DNA from: Trogon surrucura
Taxonomy: Eukaryota > Chordata > Aves > Trogoniformes > Trogonidae
DNA length: 64,000 nucleotides
Assembly: GCA_020746105.1 (NCBI GenBank)
Contig: CM036628.1
Span: forward strand, 7,553,191 to 7,617,190
Direction of reading: 5' to 3'
This document shows positions 35,601 to 47,150 of the stretch, in pieces (within the stretch, counting starts at the first letter, position 1; each line of letters begins with the position of its first letter). The notes beneath the pieces were generated by a model. That model ran no database searches. It worked only from the letters and a program-made list of their open reading frames with translations, and was not told the DNA's origin. A program made the position numbers and the translations under genes.

Positions 35601-38600
35601 GAATATTGGCCGTGCGCTGGAAGAGCTCCAGTGTCCTCCTGGAGGGAGGAGGAGGATCATTTCCTTGCCCTCTGGCCCCAGTACGTTTTGGTCAGTGATA
35701 GCAGAAAATGCCTGATGTCCCGGGAGACAGATGTGTTGAGGAGTAGCTGCAGCACCCATGCTGGGGCTCACCTGAGAGCCCGCAGGAATGCGGGGTGCTG
35801 AGACGCAGACAGCTGTGCTTGCATAGGATTTACAAAAGGCACGTGCAACAGGAACAGCCCGTTCCTTTCCCATCCTTATAAGGGAGTGGAGGTAACCTGG
35901 TCTCTAGAACGCAATCCTGATTTTCAGTGAAAAAAAATTCATTGGGGCTCCTTATTACTTTTAAGTATTTCAACCTGTCTGCAATTTTTTGTACTCTTTC
36001 TCGTACCCCAAATGTTCCCAAGAGGCTTGTTCAGTCTTCACAAGAAGCTACATACTTATTTACTGAAGGGAAGACAGCCAGAAGGGTTTCTGAGCAGATA
36101 CAAACATATGAAGAGTTAAGCAGAGACTATAACAACACCCTGAGTAACAGCACAGTTGACAGGTAGCATTTAATCAGGTGCCCGCCTGGGGACTCGGGGT
36201 GGGGAGCGCTTTGCCCCAACACCTTCTGAGACATGGAAGTCACACAGGCTGCTCCTGCAGGATTTAAGGGTCCCCAAATCTTTCCTGCAAAACGAACCTG
36301 TTCAGGGAACTTAAATCATTGTCTTTTCTAAGAAAACACGGGGAAATGGTGAGAAATCATGATGTAGAAGTGCACACCACGAAGAGGGTTAAAAAAACAA
36401 CCCTTCAACCCAAACTAAGGCCTGTTAATTCTTTGCAAAATTGACCACCTGGAGAAGCACAAAGGGTTAAAGCCACCAATCAGGCAAAACTCTCTCCTGG
36501 CCATCAAGGCCACTATATTCAAATGAAGTATCTGTGTGGTTTGTATTTGTGTGTTGCTCAGCTGGAGCAGCACAAGGAACCATGTTTCATAAGGTGCTGT
36601 TAAAGGGGACGCTGGCTCTTTGCAGTACGTATTGGATTCCACATCTTCAGAAACATAGTAGAAGGCAAATGAACAAACAAACAAATTTGGGAAGTAAACT
36701 AATGCCTCCATATGTGAATGGAAAATAATTTAATTATGAAATGAAACGGCTGTACAGCACTGCCAAGAGGGCAAACAAATGAGAACTTAACCAAAAGGAG
36801 AAAATTGTCACTCTTTCAGTGCATAACCATTTTGTTCTGAACAGCAGCAATTATGGAAATTGCAGAAGACTGTTTCACTGATGATAAATCTGCAATATGT
36901 CAAGCAATATTTGAAGATTCATATTTAATTACTGTGACTGCACAAATTAAACAGTGGAAAAAAGTTGTCAATGCTGTTTTTTAAAGTAGAGAAATAGATC
37001 CAATGCCAAAAGCAACATAGGTAATGTCGGCATCTAAAAGAGAGAGTTTCCCTCTAGGCTAAACCTTGTGATAAAGGAGGTGTCACTTATTAAGCACTTT
37101 TGAACATGTCTGGCAAGGTTAAGAGGTAAATAGCCAGAATAATTATCGTCTGGGTTGGTAATGGTTTTCTCAGCCACGTATTTACCCTGAGCACATTCTT
37201 CGTTCTCCAGATTACTCATAACTCCTGATTACAATTTGTTGTGTTTCCCCCCCCCCCAAAAAATAATTTTAAGGCAAATAACTTCAGAATACTCCATGCT
37301 CAGCTAATGGCCAGAGTGGGACAGAGCTTCAGTTAGTTCATACTGTAAATGAAATGCAGCCCAGCCATCTAAGGTGGCGTGTTTGCTGGCGCTGCCCTGG
37401 CAGCCCATGAGAGGAGTGGGGGGAAGCCCGTCTGCCAACGCGTGGCACAGGCTCGCAGGGTGCTCGGAGCTGTGGGTTGTCCAGGGAGAACCAAGGCAGG
37501 ACGATGTGGGCTTTATTTCGGCGAGTACAACTCAGAGCAGCACCAGTGTGTGTAATCCCTTTGTGACAACGGGGAAGGACATTTCCAAAAGCATCTTCTG
37601 GAACAAAATACAACAGGGCATGTAATCCTTTTCCAGCAGCGTGCTGGCTGGCACGGGGAGCACCCTCCGTCCCCAAGGCTGCCTATGGCACCCAGCAGTC
37701 CTGAGCCTGGTACACCCCGAACCAGGATGCGAGTAAGAGCATTGCCATGTGTTGCTCCTGCTTGAGGTAGGGATGTGCTGAGCTTGCCGAAGTTTTTCCC
37801 GGCAGCCACTGTGTCCCAATGGCAGGGATTTTGGCTGCAGAGTTCATAGGGTCATCCCACCCTGCTGCAATGAGAGCTATGCTCCTGTTACCCCAACATA
37901 CTGGCCCAAGTGACATGGGCACAAACTGTACCGGTCCTGATACTGCTGTGCTCTGGGGCCTTTTGTGATTTTTTTTTTTTTCTGGCCTGATTGCTCATCT
38001 GTAAAATAAGTGGAGTATTTTTTTGTAAGGATTACCTTTGCAAAGTACTTTCAGATATAATACTGGAAGGGCTATGTATGAATCAAGTAATAAATAATAT
38101 TACACCCCAGGCAATATCCCACTGTAAAATGCAGAATTAATCACCGTGCCTGAAAAGCCCACACTGAATTGCTCTCAAGGACACAGAATTTTGCAGGATG
38201 TATGAATGGGAGCGATTCCTTAAGGAGATGATCTGTGTGAAGTGGATTGTGTGCCACGCTCTGCTTCAGTTGTCATGGCAAGTATTCATATTTCCCATAG
38301 CAACAGAACTAGTAAATAACGGCATAAAAAAAGCTGCATTAAGTGGCCAGGGCACAAGTTAATTCTCTCATCAGCATCCTTAACTTGAGCACTCTTCTGT
38401 AGATTAAATACTCCACTGAAAAATAAGCTTTTCCTTCAGTTTGTGACAGGTTTTATTTTCATAGTTTCAATATGATTCACCCACCGCTTGCTACGCTACT
38501 GACACTATCTGTGCCACATACGTACTACTGCCTGGTGTCTGAATTAACTGAAGGAGATGATGACAGGGCAGCAAACCCACAGTGAGGGCTGTTTTTTTAG

Positions 38601-38899
38601 CACTTTGCGCAAGTGCTGTCTAATGCAGGTCAACCGAAGTTCTGCAGGTGAAAGGGCTGAAGCTCTACAGGAAATAATGCAATTTAAACAAAAAAAAAAT
38701 ATTTTGGAGTCTCTCTCTCTCTTGTTTTTCTTCAGCTGAAATGACTTCTTACTCTGTAAACTAGCACCACCATCAGCATTAAGGGCAGGCAGATGTATTA
38801 AATGGACAAGGCGAGAAACTAGGAGATGTCACTGTACCAGCAATGATGCTCCAAAGCAGGACAGTCTTTCACTTTAACGGAAAGAAATTTGTAGTAAGC
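35601..38899. other. Unique non-coding sequence with candidate conserved blocks
   Basis: No gene is recognised. Two stretches, about 36,420-36,990 and 38,100-38,400, have the texture of conserved non-coding elements and are treated as findings. A GC-richer stretch at 37,340-37,900 gives overlapping open frames on both strands, a composition effect. A C run lies at 37247-37257 and a CT run near 38711-38722. Confidence 0.5.
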
Positions 38900-39400
38900 C
38901 CAATTCTGGTGTCCCCACAATAACAGGGACATAGATATGTTGGAACGAGTTCAGAGGAGGCCACAAAGATGATCCACGGGCTGGAGCACCTCTGATATGA
39001 GGACAGACTGAGGGAGCTGGGATTGTTCAGTCTTGAAAAGAGAAGACTTCGGGGGGACCTAATAGCTGCCTTCCAATACCTGTAGGGAACCTACAGGAAG
39101 GCTGGGGAGGGACTTTTTACAAGAGTGTCCACTGATAGGACAAGGGGAAATGGGTTGAAGTTGAAGGAGAATAGATTTAGATTGGATCTGAGGAAAAAAT
39201 TCTTCAGTACGAGGGTGGCAAGACTTTGGAATAACTTGTCCAGAGAAGCTGTGGATGCCCCCTCCCTGGAGGTGTTCAAGGCCAGGCTGGATGAGGCCTT
39301 GAGTAACCTGGGCTAGTTGAGAGGTGTCCCTGCCCACGACAGGGGGGTTGGATTAGATGATCTCTAAGGTCCCGTCCAACTTAGGCCATTCTACGATTCG
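38900..39400 (+). mobile_element. CR1 LINE, 5'-truncated, different 3'-UTR class
   Basis: The copy begins in late ORF2 (caattctggtgtccccacaa, then gttcagaggaggccacaaag), passes through agggagctgggattgttcag (the LRELGLFS motif) and ends in the 3' UTR and the tail ccattctacgattcg. The 3' UTR contains gaggtgtccctgcccacgac followed by aggggggttggattagatga, a class distinct from the 15,551 copy. A partial frame (39125-39316) still encodes the end of ORF2, including the RLWNNLSREAVD block. The copy is about 500 bp and inactive. Confidence 0.93.
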
Positions 39401-42400
39401 TTGAACATTTTCCTAAACAGATTGCAGTGCTCTGAGAAGCCCTGGGCTCTGCTCTGCAGAACCATGTTGTTTGTATACTCTGCTGAATGCAAAATTGCGT
39501 ACACGGTGGATGATATCCAGGAGAAACACTGCAATTTGACTGAAGTCAGTGCAAAACTAGGAACCATTTATCTGAAAAACAGAAAAAGCAACAACAAAAC
39601 ACAACCAAATCAAAACTCTCCTTGGGCTCATCTGGCTGCCCACAAATGTGCTGGGCAGAGGATTTCTTGGTGTGGAGAGGACCAGCAGGATCTGTTGCTA
39701 AGACAATCAGGGGTGTGATGGAGGGTCTCAGGGTCAGAGGGTCCACTTATTAGGACTGACTTTTTCCAACATGGCTTGTAGACAAAAAAAATCTGTCTCA
39801 TAATACTTGTTTTTAGCATCATAGTCAATTCATTGATGGCGTTGAGCAACTCCCCTGTGCCCAGAACAACCATGTGAGTTTCCGTGAGTAGAGTGCAGTA
39901 ACATCCCACACAGTTCTGAATATTCTTTCACATATTTCAGTATCATTTAGTGGCAAAACACAGTAATAAAGTCTTGCAGGCCTCCGATTTAACTTGCTTT
40001 TGTTTAGGTATAGGCTCAGTGGCACAGCATCAGCAACACGTGATGCTTTTGGTCCGTCCTGCTCCTGGAGTAAATGCCTGTTGATTACCAGGCCACTTGT
40101 TTTATACATTCATGAGTTGACTTAGAAGGTTTCTGTGTTTTTTAAAAAAGGCAGAAGGAAAACAGTGGAAGTTACCCAAGAACCCTGGTGACTTTGGTGC
40201 CCTTGGAATCAAGGACACACATTGTTTTCTTTCCTGTGTATCCTGAAAGACCATTAAGGGAGGTGTTTGGAGACCTGTGCCCTGGGGCTTCTGCTCCGGG
40301 CTCCGGTCCTTTTTAGCGTCTGGATTGTGTTGTCAGTGGTCCCTTGAGACAGTTCTGCTGCTCAGCTCTTCTAAAGAACCACCAGCACAGCTTGAGTTTA
40401 AGAAGCCAACGCCTGACATTTATAATTTGTCTGACTGTCAAACCATGCCCGGTCTTTCCTTAGTGGTTAAGTACATGCAACTGTTTGTGGTGAGTGAGTT
40501 TGCCTGGTATCAGATACACACACAAATGTGTATTGTTTTTTCAGTCTTCACCAATCAGGGTGTGGTAGCAGGACTGTCAACACCATGACACTGTCTGCTT
40601 TCTACTGGATCTTTCCACAGTCTTCAATAGTCTGGATTTTAATGTATTCTTGTACAAGTTACAGAGCTAGGAAAGGACCACAAGGGTCACTTTGCCTTGG
40701 AGAGGAAAATTTTACTTTCCTTACAAAGTCAAATCAGGCAATAGCTTCTCTCAGCACCCCATTGCACGCGGTTTTACAGAGGGCGTCCCCCTACCAGTGA
40801 GGCTGCACTGGGGATGAGCAGAGCGGCGGGACTGTGGTACTTTGTGCCAGCAGGTCACAGCCATCCTAGTGTCACTGTCTGTCCCAGTTACCCAGTTTTG
40901 GAAGGAGATTAGGGTGTAGTTGGGAGCCCTCTGGCTGCAGGCTGGTCCAGGCAAGCAGAGGAGGTGGATGTCAGTAGCTGGGAGGCCCACAGGAGGGTAT
41001 GGATGGAAGCAGCTCCTGTCTCACGCAGCCTGCTACAGCCTCCCAACATGTGTCCACTTGTCCTTTGTCACCCACGTGTGCAACTCCAGGGCCTGGTCAG
41101 ACCCTGGGTTATAGTAGAAAGATCAAGTGACAAGGACAGCTTTCTCTCTGCCGGGTTTGGCCATGAGCACCTTGCTTCTTGACTTGGAGTCAGCATTGCT
41201 GCTCTAACGCATGAGGTTGAAAACTCCAACAGACGACACTGTTACCAGGACAGAGAGGAGAAGTGGAAACTTTTCAGTGCAAGGAATGGCTGACCTGCTG
41301 AATTCCCAACTGCTCTGTGTGGGGTCCAGTAACTAAGAAGAGGCAGGTACCAGAGAGAAGCTTTAAAGTGTTACCGCCTTGTGTGAATAAAGCTTAGCGT
41401 CAGCAGAAGTATTAGTAGGAAATCAGTGTGGGTTTAACGTGCTAATTAGTCACAACTGTGATTTATTAGGAAGGATGCACTTGCAGATGATGGACAGTTT
41501 TTCTGCACTGACCTGCTTGCTCTTCCTCTGTTGCCATTGCCTGGTGCTCCCTCTGCCCGTTTCTTCTCTGACTGCTGAATTCAGGGAGATTTGGGCCTTT
41601 AACATAATTAAGTTTCTATTTTATGTCTCTGTTCATGAGGCCTCCAGTAGCTGCTTATACTAATCAGAGGTGATTATTGCCTGTGCCCACTTAACCCATA
41701 TTTAAATGCAGCAGCCTGCATTTGTCTTCAGCACAGTCTCCAGGAGATATGAACCCAGTATCAAAGAAAATTAATTCATAGGTACATTATCCTATGGCAT
41801 CAAGCTAAAATGTGGTCAAAGAGCTTTAAAGTCAGTGTATGCTCTCATGGAAGGACACGGGCAGAAGAAGGTAGCCATGTTCTTGATTGTGCAAGACTTT
41901 TCCCCCCCATTTCTTTGAGTTAGGCAGAATAGCAGATCCTAAGAATACTTATTCCAGATTACTTTACTGCAGATAAGAGAGAATACTTTTTCCTTTATTA
42001 AAGTAATAATTATTGTTGAAAGTGTGATCAGCCACTTTATAAGTATTCTTTTTTATTTTTTTCCTGTCCAGATCTCTGACTTGGGCACCTCTCAGCTTTT
42101 GAAATAAATCCATTTATCTGGCCATGCTATCACTCCAGCACAAGAAAATACAGGGCCTTAGGTACACACAACATTTTAATATCAATCTTGCCTCTATAAG
42201 AACCATCTTAAACCATTTTCTACAAAATAAGGTGCTGGGTGATGTAAATGAAAATATTCCAGTTGGTTCTCAAAAGCTTAGATGGAATTTTGTCCTAAAT
42301 GGTGATTAACTCATTTATACTCCTAATCCTTTTAGGCAGTTGCATAAAGATTCAAAGTGGCACTCGAAGATGCTGGGCAGGACAGCAAGGAGCTCCTTCC

Positions 42401-45400
42401 AGCATCACTGGGATGCAGGATTTTATGCTAAGGGGGAAATCCTGTTCACAGTGGAGTAAATGTGGTTTTTGCTCTGCCTTTAATGGAGTTTCCGTTCCTT
42501 TTTCTGACCTTCATTGAGAACGGGATTTTACCTATCTTCTCACATGACTGTGGTGGAAACCTGAACTTTATTTCTGAGTCTTTTTTAAAAGGGGGGAAAA
42601 TGAAGGTGAAACTATATAAGCCCAGACAACAGATGCATCTCCAGAGGGTGTTGCTGTAGGCTTGGGATAACGCAAAGCAGCCAGGAAAGAGAAGAATGTA
42701 GGATGCTGCTCAAAGCAGAGATGTGAGCTCTCAGCAGACAGCCCTGGCAGAGCAGCACAAGTGCCAGAAGCACTCCGGGGTGCTGGAGAAGCCGCTGTGA
42801 AGCCCAATTGCTTGCACCTCACCAAAACGCACTTCCTTCTGCCCACCACAAGCGTAGGGGGTGTTTGGGATGACGAGAAGGGTGTAATACCAAAGCAAGG
42901 AAAAGCATTGCTATTTCCAGGAGTTGTCAATGAAGTGTTAGGATTGGCAAACATAAAGATAGGTAAAGGAATTGCAGGGCCAGAGTTTCACATAGGCAAA
43001 TTCTTGGGCAGTGTATTTTTACGTTGCAACTAAATGTGACTAAAATATTCCAGAAACTTCAGCTATATTCTTTACATTAAATCCAGTAATTATTCACCTC
43101 CCAACTTTGATTTCGTTAAATAGCCAATACCATAATTCAGAGGCAAGAATTTAATCCACAGAAAATTTTGTCCTCGGAGAAGATCAAAGTGAGTCCTGTA
43201 GTGTTAAGCACACACCTACAGCACTTGATCCTGATAAAAAAACTTAAGTGCGTGTTTCAGTCGGCCTGTCCCTTCTCACTGGTTGCCATGTAATAACCTA
43301 AGCCTCTGCGTGAACGTTTCCAGCACCAGGATCAAGGAGCTGTGGAGTTCTCCACGCTGGGAGAGCAGGGCTCTGGAAACAGTAAGCGAAGGCACCAGAA
43401 CACTGTCAGGCTGTGATGGCGATGCCGATTCATTCCTCTGCATCTCCTGACCTACAGTAGAACATTGAAAGTCTCTTGGGTGACATAAATATGCAAGATA
43501 AGCACGTTCACTAGAACATAAAGGTGAAATGGCCCTGCTTATCAGGCACAATTAAAATGAATACAGGATGACTAATAAAGAGGCAGTTCAAAATCTTTAC
43601 GTGACACAGTGTCAAGGAAACGGCGTTGTGCAATAGCACCGACACAATTAGCGCCGTGTCCCTGCCTTGGGCAGCGCCGCGAACAACGGGGCTCCCACCA
43701 GCCGTGCCCGCACGCCTCCATGGCGGGCGCTGGGTGGGCTTCAACGCTTCGACTCGCTGCCACGTCCTGGAGTCACAGCGAAACTGGCACAGAACCAGCC
43801 TCTTCCGATCAAGGCAAGGGAGTTTTTTTCCACTTTGTTGTCTCCATTCTTCTCTTTCCTGGCTGGTTTGTGTTATCCCAAGCCTCACAGTTACTGCTGA
43901 GTGAAAAGCAGATATATATACATACATACATATATATATATATATATTCATTCTCATTGCTGATCTTATTTTCTGGCCAAAACCAGTTTGCTCTTGGCTT
44001 TATTACTGCTGGCATGCCTTTGCAACACAGCATTGTTAAAATCTAACAATATAAACAAATCTGAGGCTGCACCAACTATTGCAGAGTACAGCCAAAGCTG
44101 TGCAACGCTGCAGCTTGCTGAGCAACGTGTGAATTTTGTCATGTCAGAAATGTCTGTTTCCTCATCCTTTTTTAACGTTTGGAAGGATATTAGCGGCGAG
44201 TGTGTCCTTCTAAATGACAGGATTGAAGTCATCAATATGAAAACTCTTTCATCATTGCTGTAGGAAAAATAGCCCATGCGTTCACCCAGCTTGCTCTCTC
44301 TACCTGCCAGGGGCTGCAGGTTGAGGCATTTCAAGTTAAACATGATTTCTGACCAGAAAATCATGTTATTGCCATTAATGTCTAAAGTGGTGTTTCTGAG
44401 TGTTTTGCTTTATGAGATGAGAGTGTCGATGCCGTTTGCTGTGCCTGATGCAGTCGCTGGGATTGGGGGTGGCCATGGAAGGGTCCGAGGTGCAGACCTG
44501 GCTGGGCTGTGCCAGGACAACACAGGGCAATGGCTGAGGCACTCGGTGCCTCCAGGGGAGCCCAGCCCCCCTGGGGTCACATCCTGCCTGTGCTGCCCAC
44601 AGCACCTGTCCTCAGGTGCTTCATCTGAAGTGCCTCAGCTGCAGAGTGTGGGATTCTTTTTATTCCTGACCTAATTGCCCTGATGCGTATCGGTATGCCC
44701 AGGTACCTGGGCAATGGCATCCTCTCGGTGACAGGGTGCAGAGGCACCACTTGGTAAAGTTAAAAAGGAGGGAAATGCTGCATTCGATACCTATTTGTAC
44801 CTTGTCTGAAAGAGGGCAAGAAGGATTTTCCCTACATGAACAAGGGAAGGGTTGCGAAGTTTTGCATGATGAGGTTGTGTGCCTCTAAAACCCACTCTCA
44901 ATCAGAAAATGAGATTTGCTGCTTGTGGCAGCCAGCACAACCATGCTATTTGCTTTGCCTCTGATAAGAAAGAAAATAAGAAATATTAACTATGTGCAGA
45001 GGTGCCCTTCCTCTTCTCTTGATCAATAATAGCCAATGTTCCTCAAGTTTATTGCCATAAGAACGTAATTTCCCTTTCCTCAGTGGCATCAGGTTTATAT
45101 TAAAAAACCTCATGGCAAATCCTTTTATCTGCTGTCCCCTTTTTGGTTGTGCTTTTGTCCCCTGTGCTGTGCTTTCGGGCACCGGCACTGGCAGGAGATG
45201 GGGCCATGCAGGCAGGATGCCCGCCTGCCTCCTTCCGCTGGCAGAGCAAGGGCTGGGAGAGGAACGGGAATTTTGCTTCAGCAAAAAATGTCAGGGGGTC
45301 AGGAATGCCAGCTTTGGGAAAGAGAGCAGGAAAGTGCTGGCCAGGAACGTGCTCCCAGAAGGAGCAGATCTCCCAGTATTGCACAGGTTGAAGAGCAGCT

Positions 45401-45939
45401 TTCCAAAGAGAGTTGAAGGAGGGTATGGAGGGAAATTTAAAAAAAAAACACAAAACAACCCAAACCACAAACTTGTTAGTAAGAGAGGTATGCAAGTTTT
45501 GGACGGGGATTACACGATGCAGCTGCTTGCAGCACCCTGAGGCCTGGGTCAGGGACCCAAGCGATGCCTCCAGCTCCACAGTGCCCTGGGTCAGCCCAGC
45601 TGTGGCATAAGGCACACAGCCCCCACTGCAGTGTCCCGGCCAGCGCTTGTACCTTGAGAAAAAAGGTGATGGACCAGCCTTGATGCCAGCTTTTGGTATT
45701 CACTGCTTCCAGAAACGAGAGGAGCTATAAATCGAATTCCCGGCAATCAGCATTAAGCTGATGAACAAGTGAGCAGCTCTCCAGAGCTGCCACCGGCTCC
45801 GGGACCCGGCACGGTTGTTGTTGAGAGAAGCGGGGGAAGGAGCAACCCGCTGTCCCTGGAGAGGAAAGAAAATAATTACAGTAGAGAAAAGGAAGAAAAA
45901 AAAAAAAAAGAGTCGTATGAGGAAGGAAGCAGCAAATGT
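39401..45939. other. Unique non-coding sequence, no gene seen
   Basis: I recognise no exon or mobile element. A TA/TACA microsatellite lies at 43911-43948, and a small CpG-dense patch (about 43,648-43,790) precedes it. An A run lies at 45893-45909, and a TATA-like TATAAAT at 45726-45732 lies about 230 bp left of the CpG island. Open frames of 145-171 codons near 43.6-45.6 kb have no recognisable domains. Confidence 0.5.
43911..43948 (+). repeat. TA/TACA microsatellite
   Basis: A compound tract of about 38 bp: a TA run, then three CATA units, then a longer TA run. It is likely to vary in length between individuals. Confidence 0.9.
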
Positions 45940-46365
45940 TAAATGAGTGACTCATGGTACGGGATGACTAATGCCGGCCCCGCACAGCTCGTGGCGGGCA
46001 CGGACCCGGTGCCGATCGCCTCTCGGGGAAAGCAGGAGGAACGCGGCACCGGGCAGGGGCGGCCCCGCCGAGGGGACCCCGGGCCGTGCCCCGCTCCCCT
46101 CCGCGCAGCGGCCCGGCCGCGACTGAGAAAGCGAGGAGCGGCCGCTGCCGCCCGGTCCCGGTGCCGCGGCCGTGACCTATTTTCCCCGGGCTCCTCCCGG
46201 CCGCCGGCTCTGCCGCCGCCGCCCGCCCTGCCCCGCTCCCCGGTCTCCGCTCCCGTGGGTCCCACCGGCGCCCCTCCCCGTCCCTCCTGGGGCGGGGGTG
46301 AGTGCGTGTTGGGGGGGTATGCGGGCGGGTTTGCCGGCGGCCGGCGGGTGCCGGTGGCGGCGGGG

Positions 46366-46402
46366 AGAGGAGGAGGAGGAGGAGGAGGAGGAGGAGGAGG
46401 AG
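46366..46402 (+). repeat. GGA trinucleotide repeat in the CpG island
   Basis: About twelve GGA units lie between two GC-rich segments. Such purine tracts are common in vertebrate 5' UTRs and promoters and can form non-B DNA. In one frame the tract would encode poly-glutamate or poly-glycine, but nothing shows that it is translated. Confidence 0.93.
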
Positions 46403-46719
46403 CGCGCCTGTGCAGTGCCGGGAGGACGGGCTCAGCCGCCGCCGCGTTACACAACCGGCCGCCGCGGCAGCCGAGTTTCACAAGTCCCGCCGCAGCTCGC
46501 ACCCACCGGGAGACCACCCCCCCCGCTTCTCCACCGCCCCAGCCCTGCCCCCGCCCTGCCCGTCCCCATGCCATGTCTCCAGCGGGCAGCGGCACCCCGG
46601 GGCGGGCCGTAATCCCTGGCGCCGGGGCTGGGCATGGCACTGGGAGAGGCTCCGGGACGCGCATCCCCGCGGACGGTACGTACGCCCCTGCGGAGGGGCC
46701 GCGGACCCTCGCGGCGTTT

Positions 46720-46778
46720 GGGGGGGGCGAGGGTGGCTGAGGGGGGGGTCCTCTCGCTCGTAGCCTGCGGGGGGGCCG
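46720..46778 (+). other. G-run cluster with quadruplex potential
   Basis: Three runs of seven to eight guanines (near 46720-46727, 46741-46748 and 46769-46775) plus shorter runs fall within 60 bp. Such a cluster satisfies the usual pattern for a G-quadruplex on the plus strand. It lies about 40 bp right of the candidate splice donor at 46,676, at the right side of the CpG island. Folding is inferred from pattern only. Confidence 0.6.
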
Positions 46779-47150
46779 CCGTGCTCTCGTCCAGCACCTC
46801 CAGGACGGTCCCAATTAAGTTTCGAATGGGAAAGATTTACAGCCACAACTTAAGTCGTTTGATTCTTACCCCCCCAAAAAAACCCAAACCTCAAAAATTC
46901 GTGTATCGGCAGGACGGGCGCGGGGCTGCAGCGCCGGCTGCTCGGTGGGTTTTCCGTGGCAGGGTTGAAGCGGGTGTGCGTGTCTGGGGGTGTAGTGCTG
47001 GGGGTGTAGTGAGAGGAGGATGCCGGAGCCCGGCGGGACCCCCACGATGCCAGGGAGAGCCCTCCCGTCCCTGGCCCCGGGTCAGGGACCGGCTCGGGAA
47101 CAGGAACCGGCCTGAGGCAACCCAGAGCCGAGCCGTGTCTAGAGGGGGAA

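Larger units (their letters stand above)
45940..47150. promoter_or_regulatory. CpG island, probable promoter and first exon of an unidentified gene
   Basis: From about 45,960 to 46,760 the sequence is extremely GC-rich with very frequent CpG, and moderate CpG density continues to about 47,150. No other interval in the window is comparable. On the left edge are AP-1-like sites TGACTCA (45948-45954) and TGACTAA (about 45965). Inside are GC boxes such as ggggcggggg (46289-46298), a GGA repeat, and long G runs. Two good splice-donor sequences face right: gggg|gtgagtgcg at 46298 and gacg|gtacgtacg at 46676. They favour a plus-strand transcript but do not prove it. The 265- and 291-codon open frames across the island are caused by GC content, since stop codons are rare there. 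I cannot assign a gene, and bidirectional transcription is possible. Confidence 0.75.

Noticed and set aside
37338..37922. Several overlapping open frames on both strands near 37.3-37.9 kb
   Set aside because: This is a GC-richer stretch where stops are rare. Frames overlap on both strands and no family is recognisable.
45726..45732. TATAAAT upstream of the CpG island
   Set aside because: It lies about 230 bp outside the island. CpG-island promoters usually lack a functional TATA box, and there is no initiator-like sequence at the expected spacing.
45939..46814. Open frames of 291 (minus) and 265 (plus) codons across the CpG island
   Set aside because: They overlap on opposite strands and consist of proline, arginine, glycine and alanine runs, as expected when GC content removes stop codons. 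No domain is recognisable.
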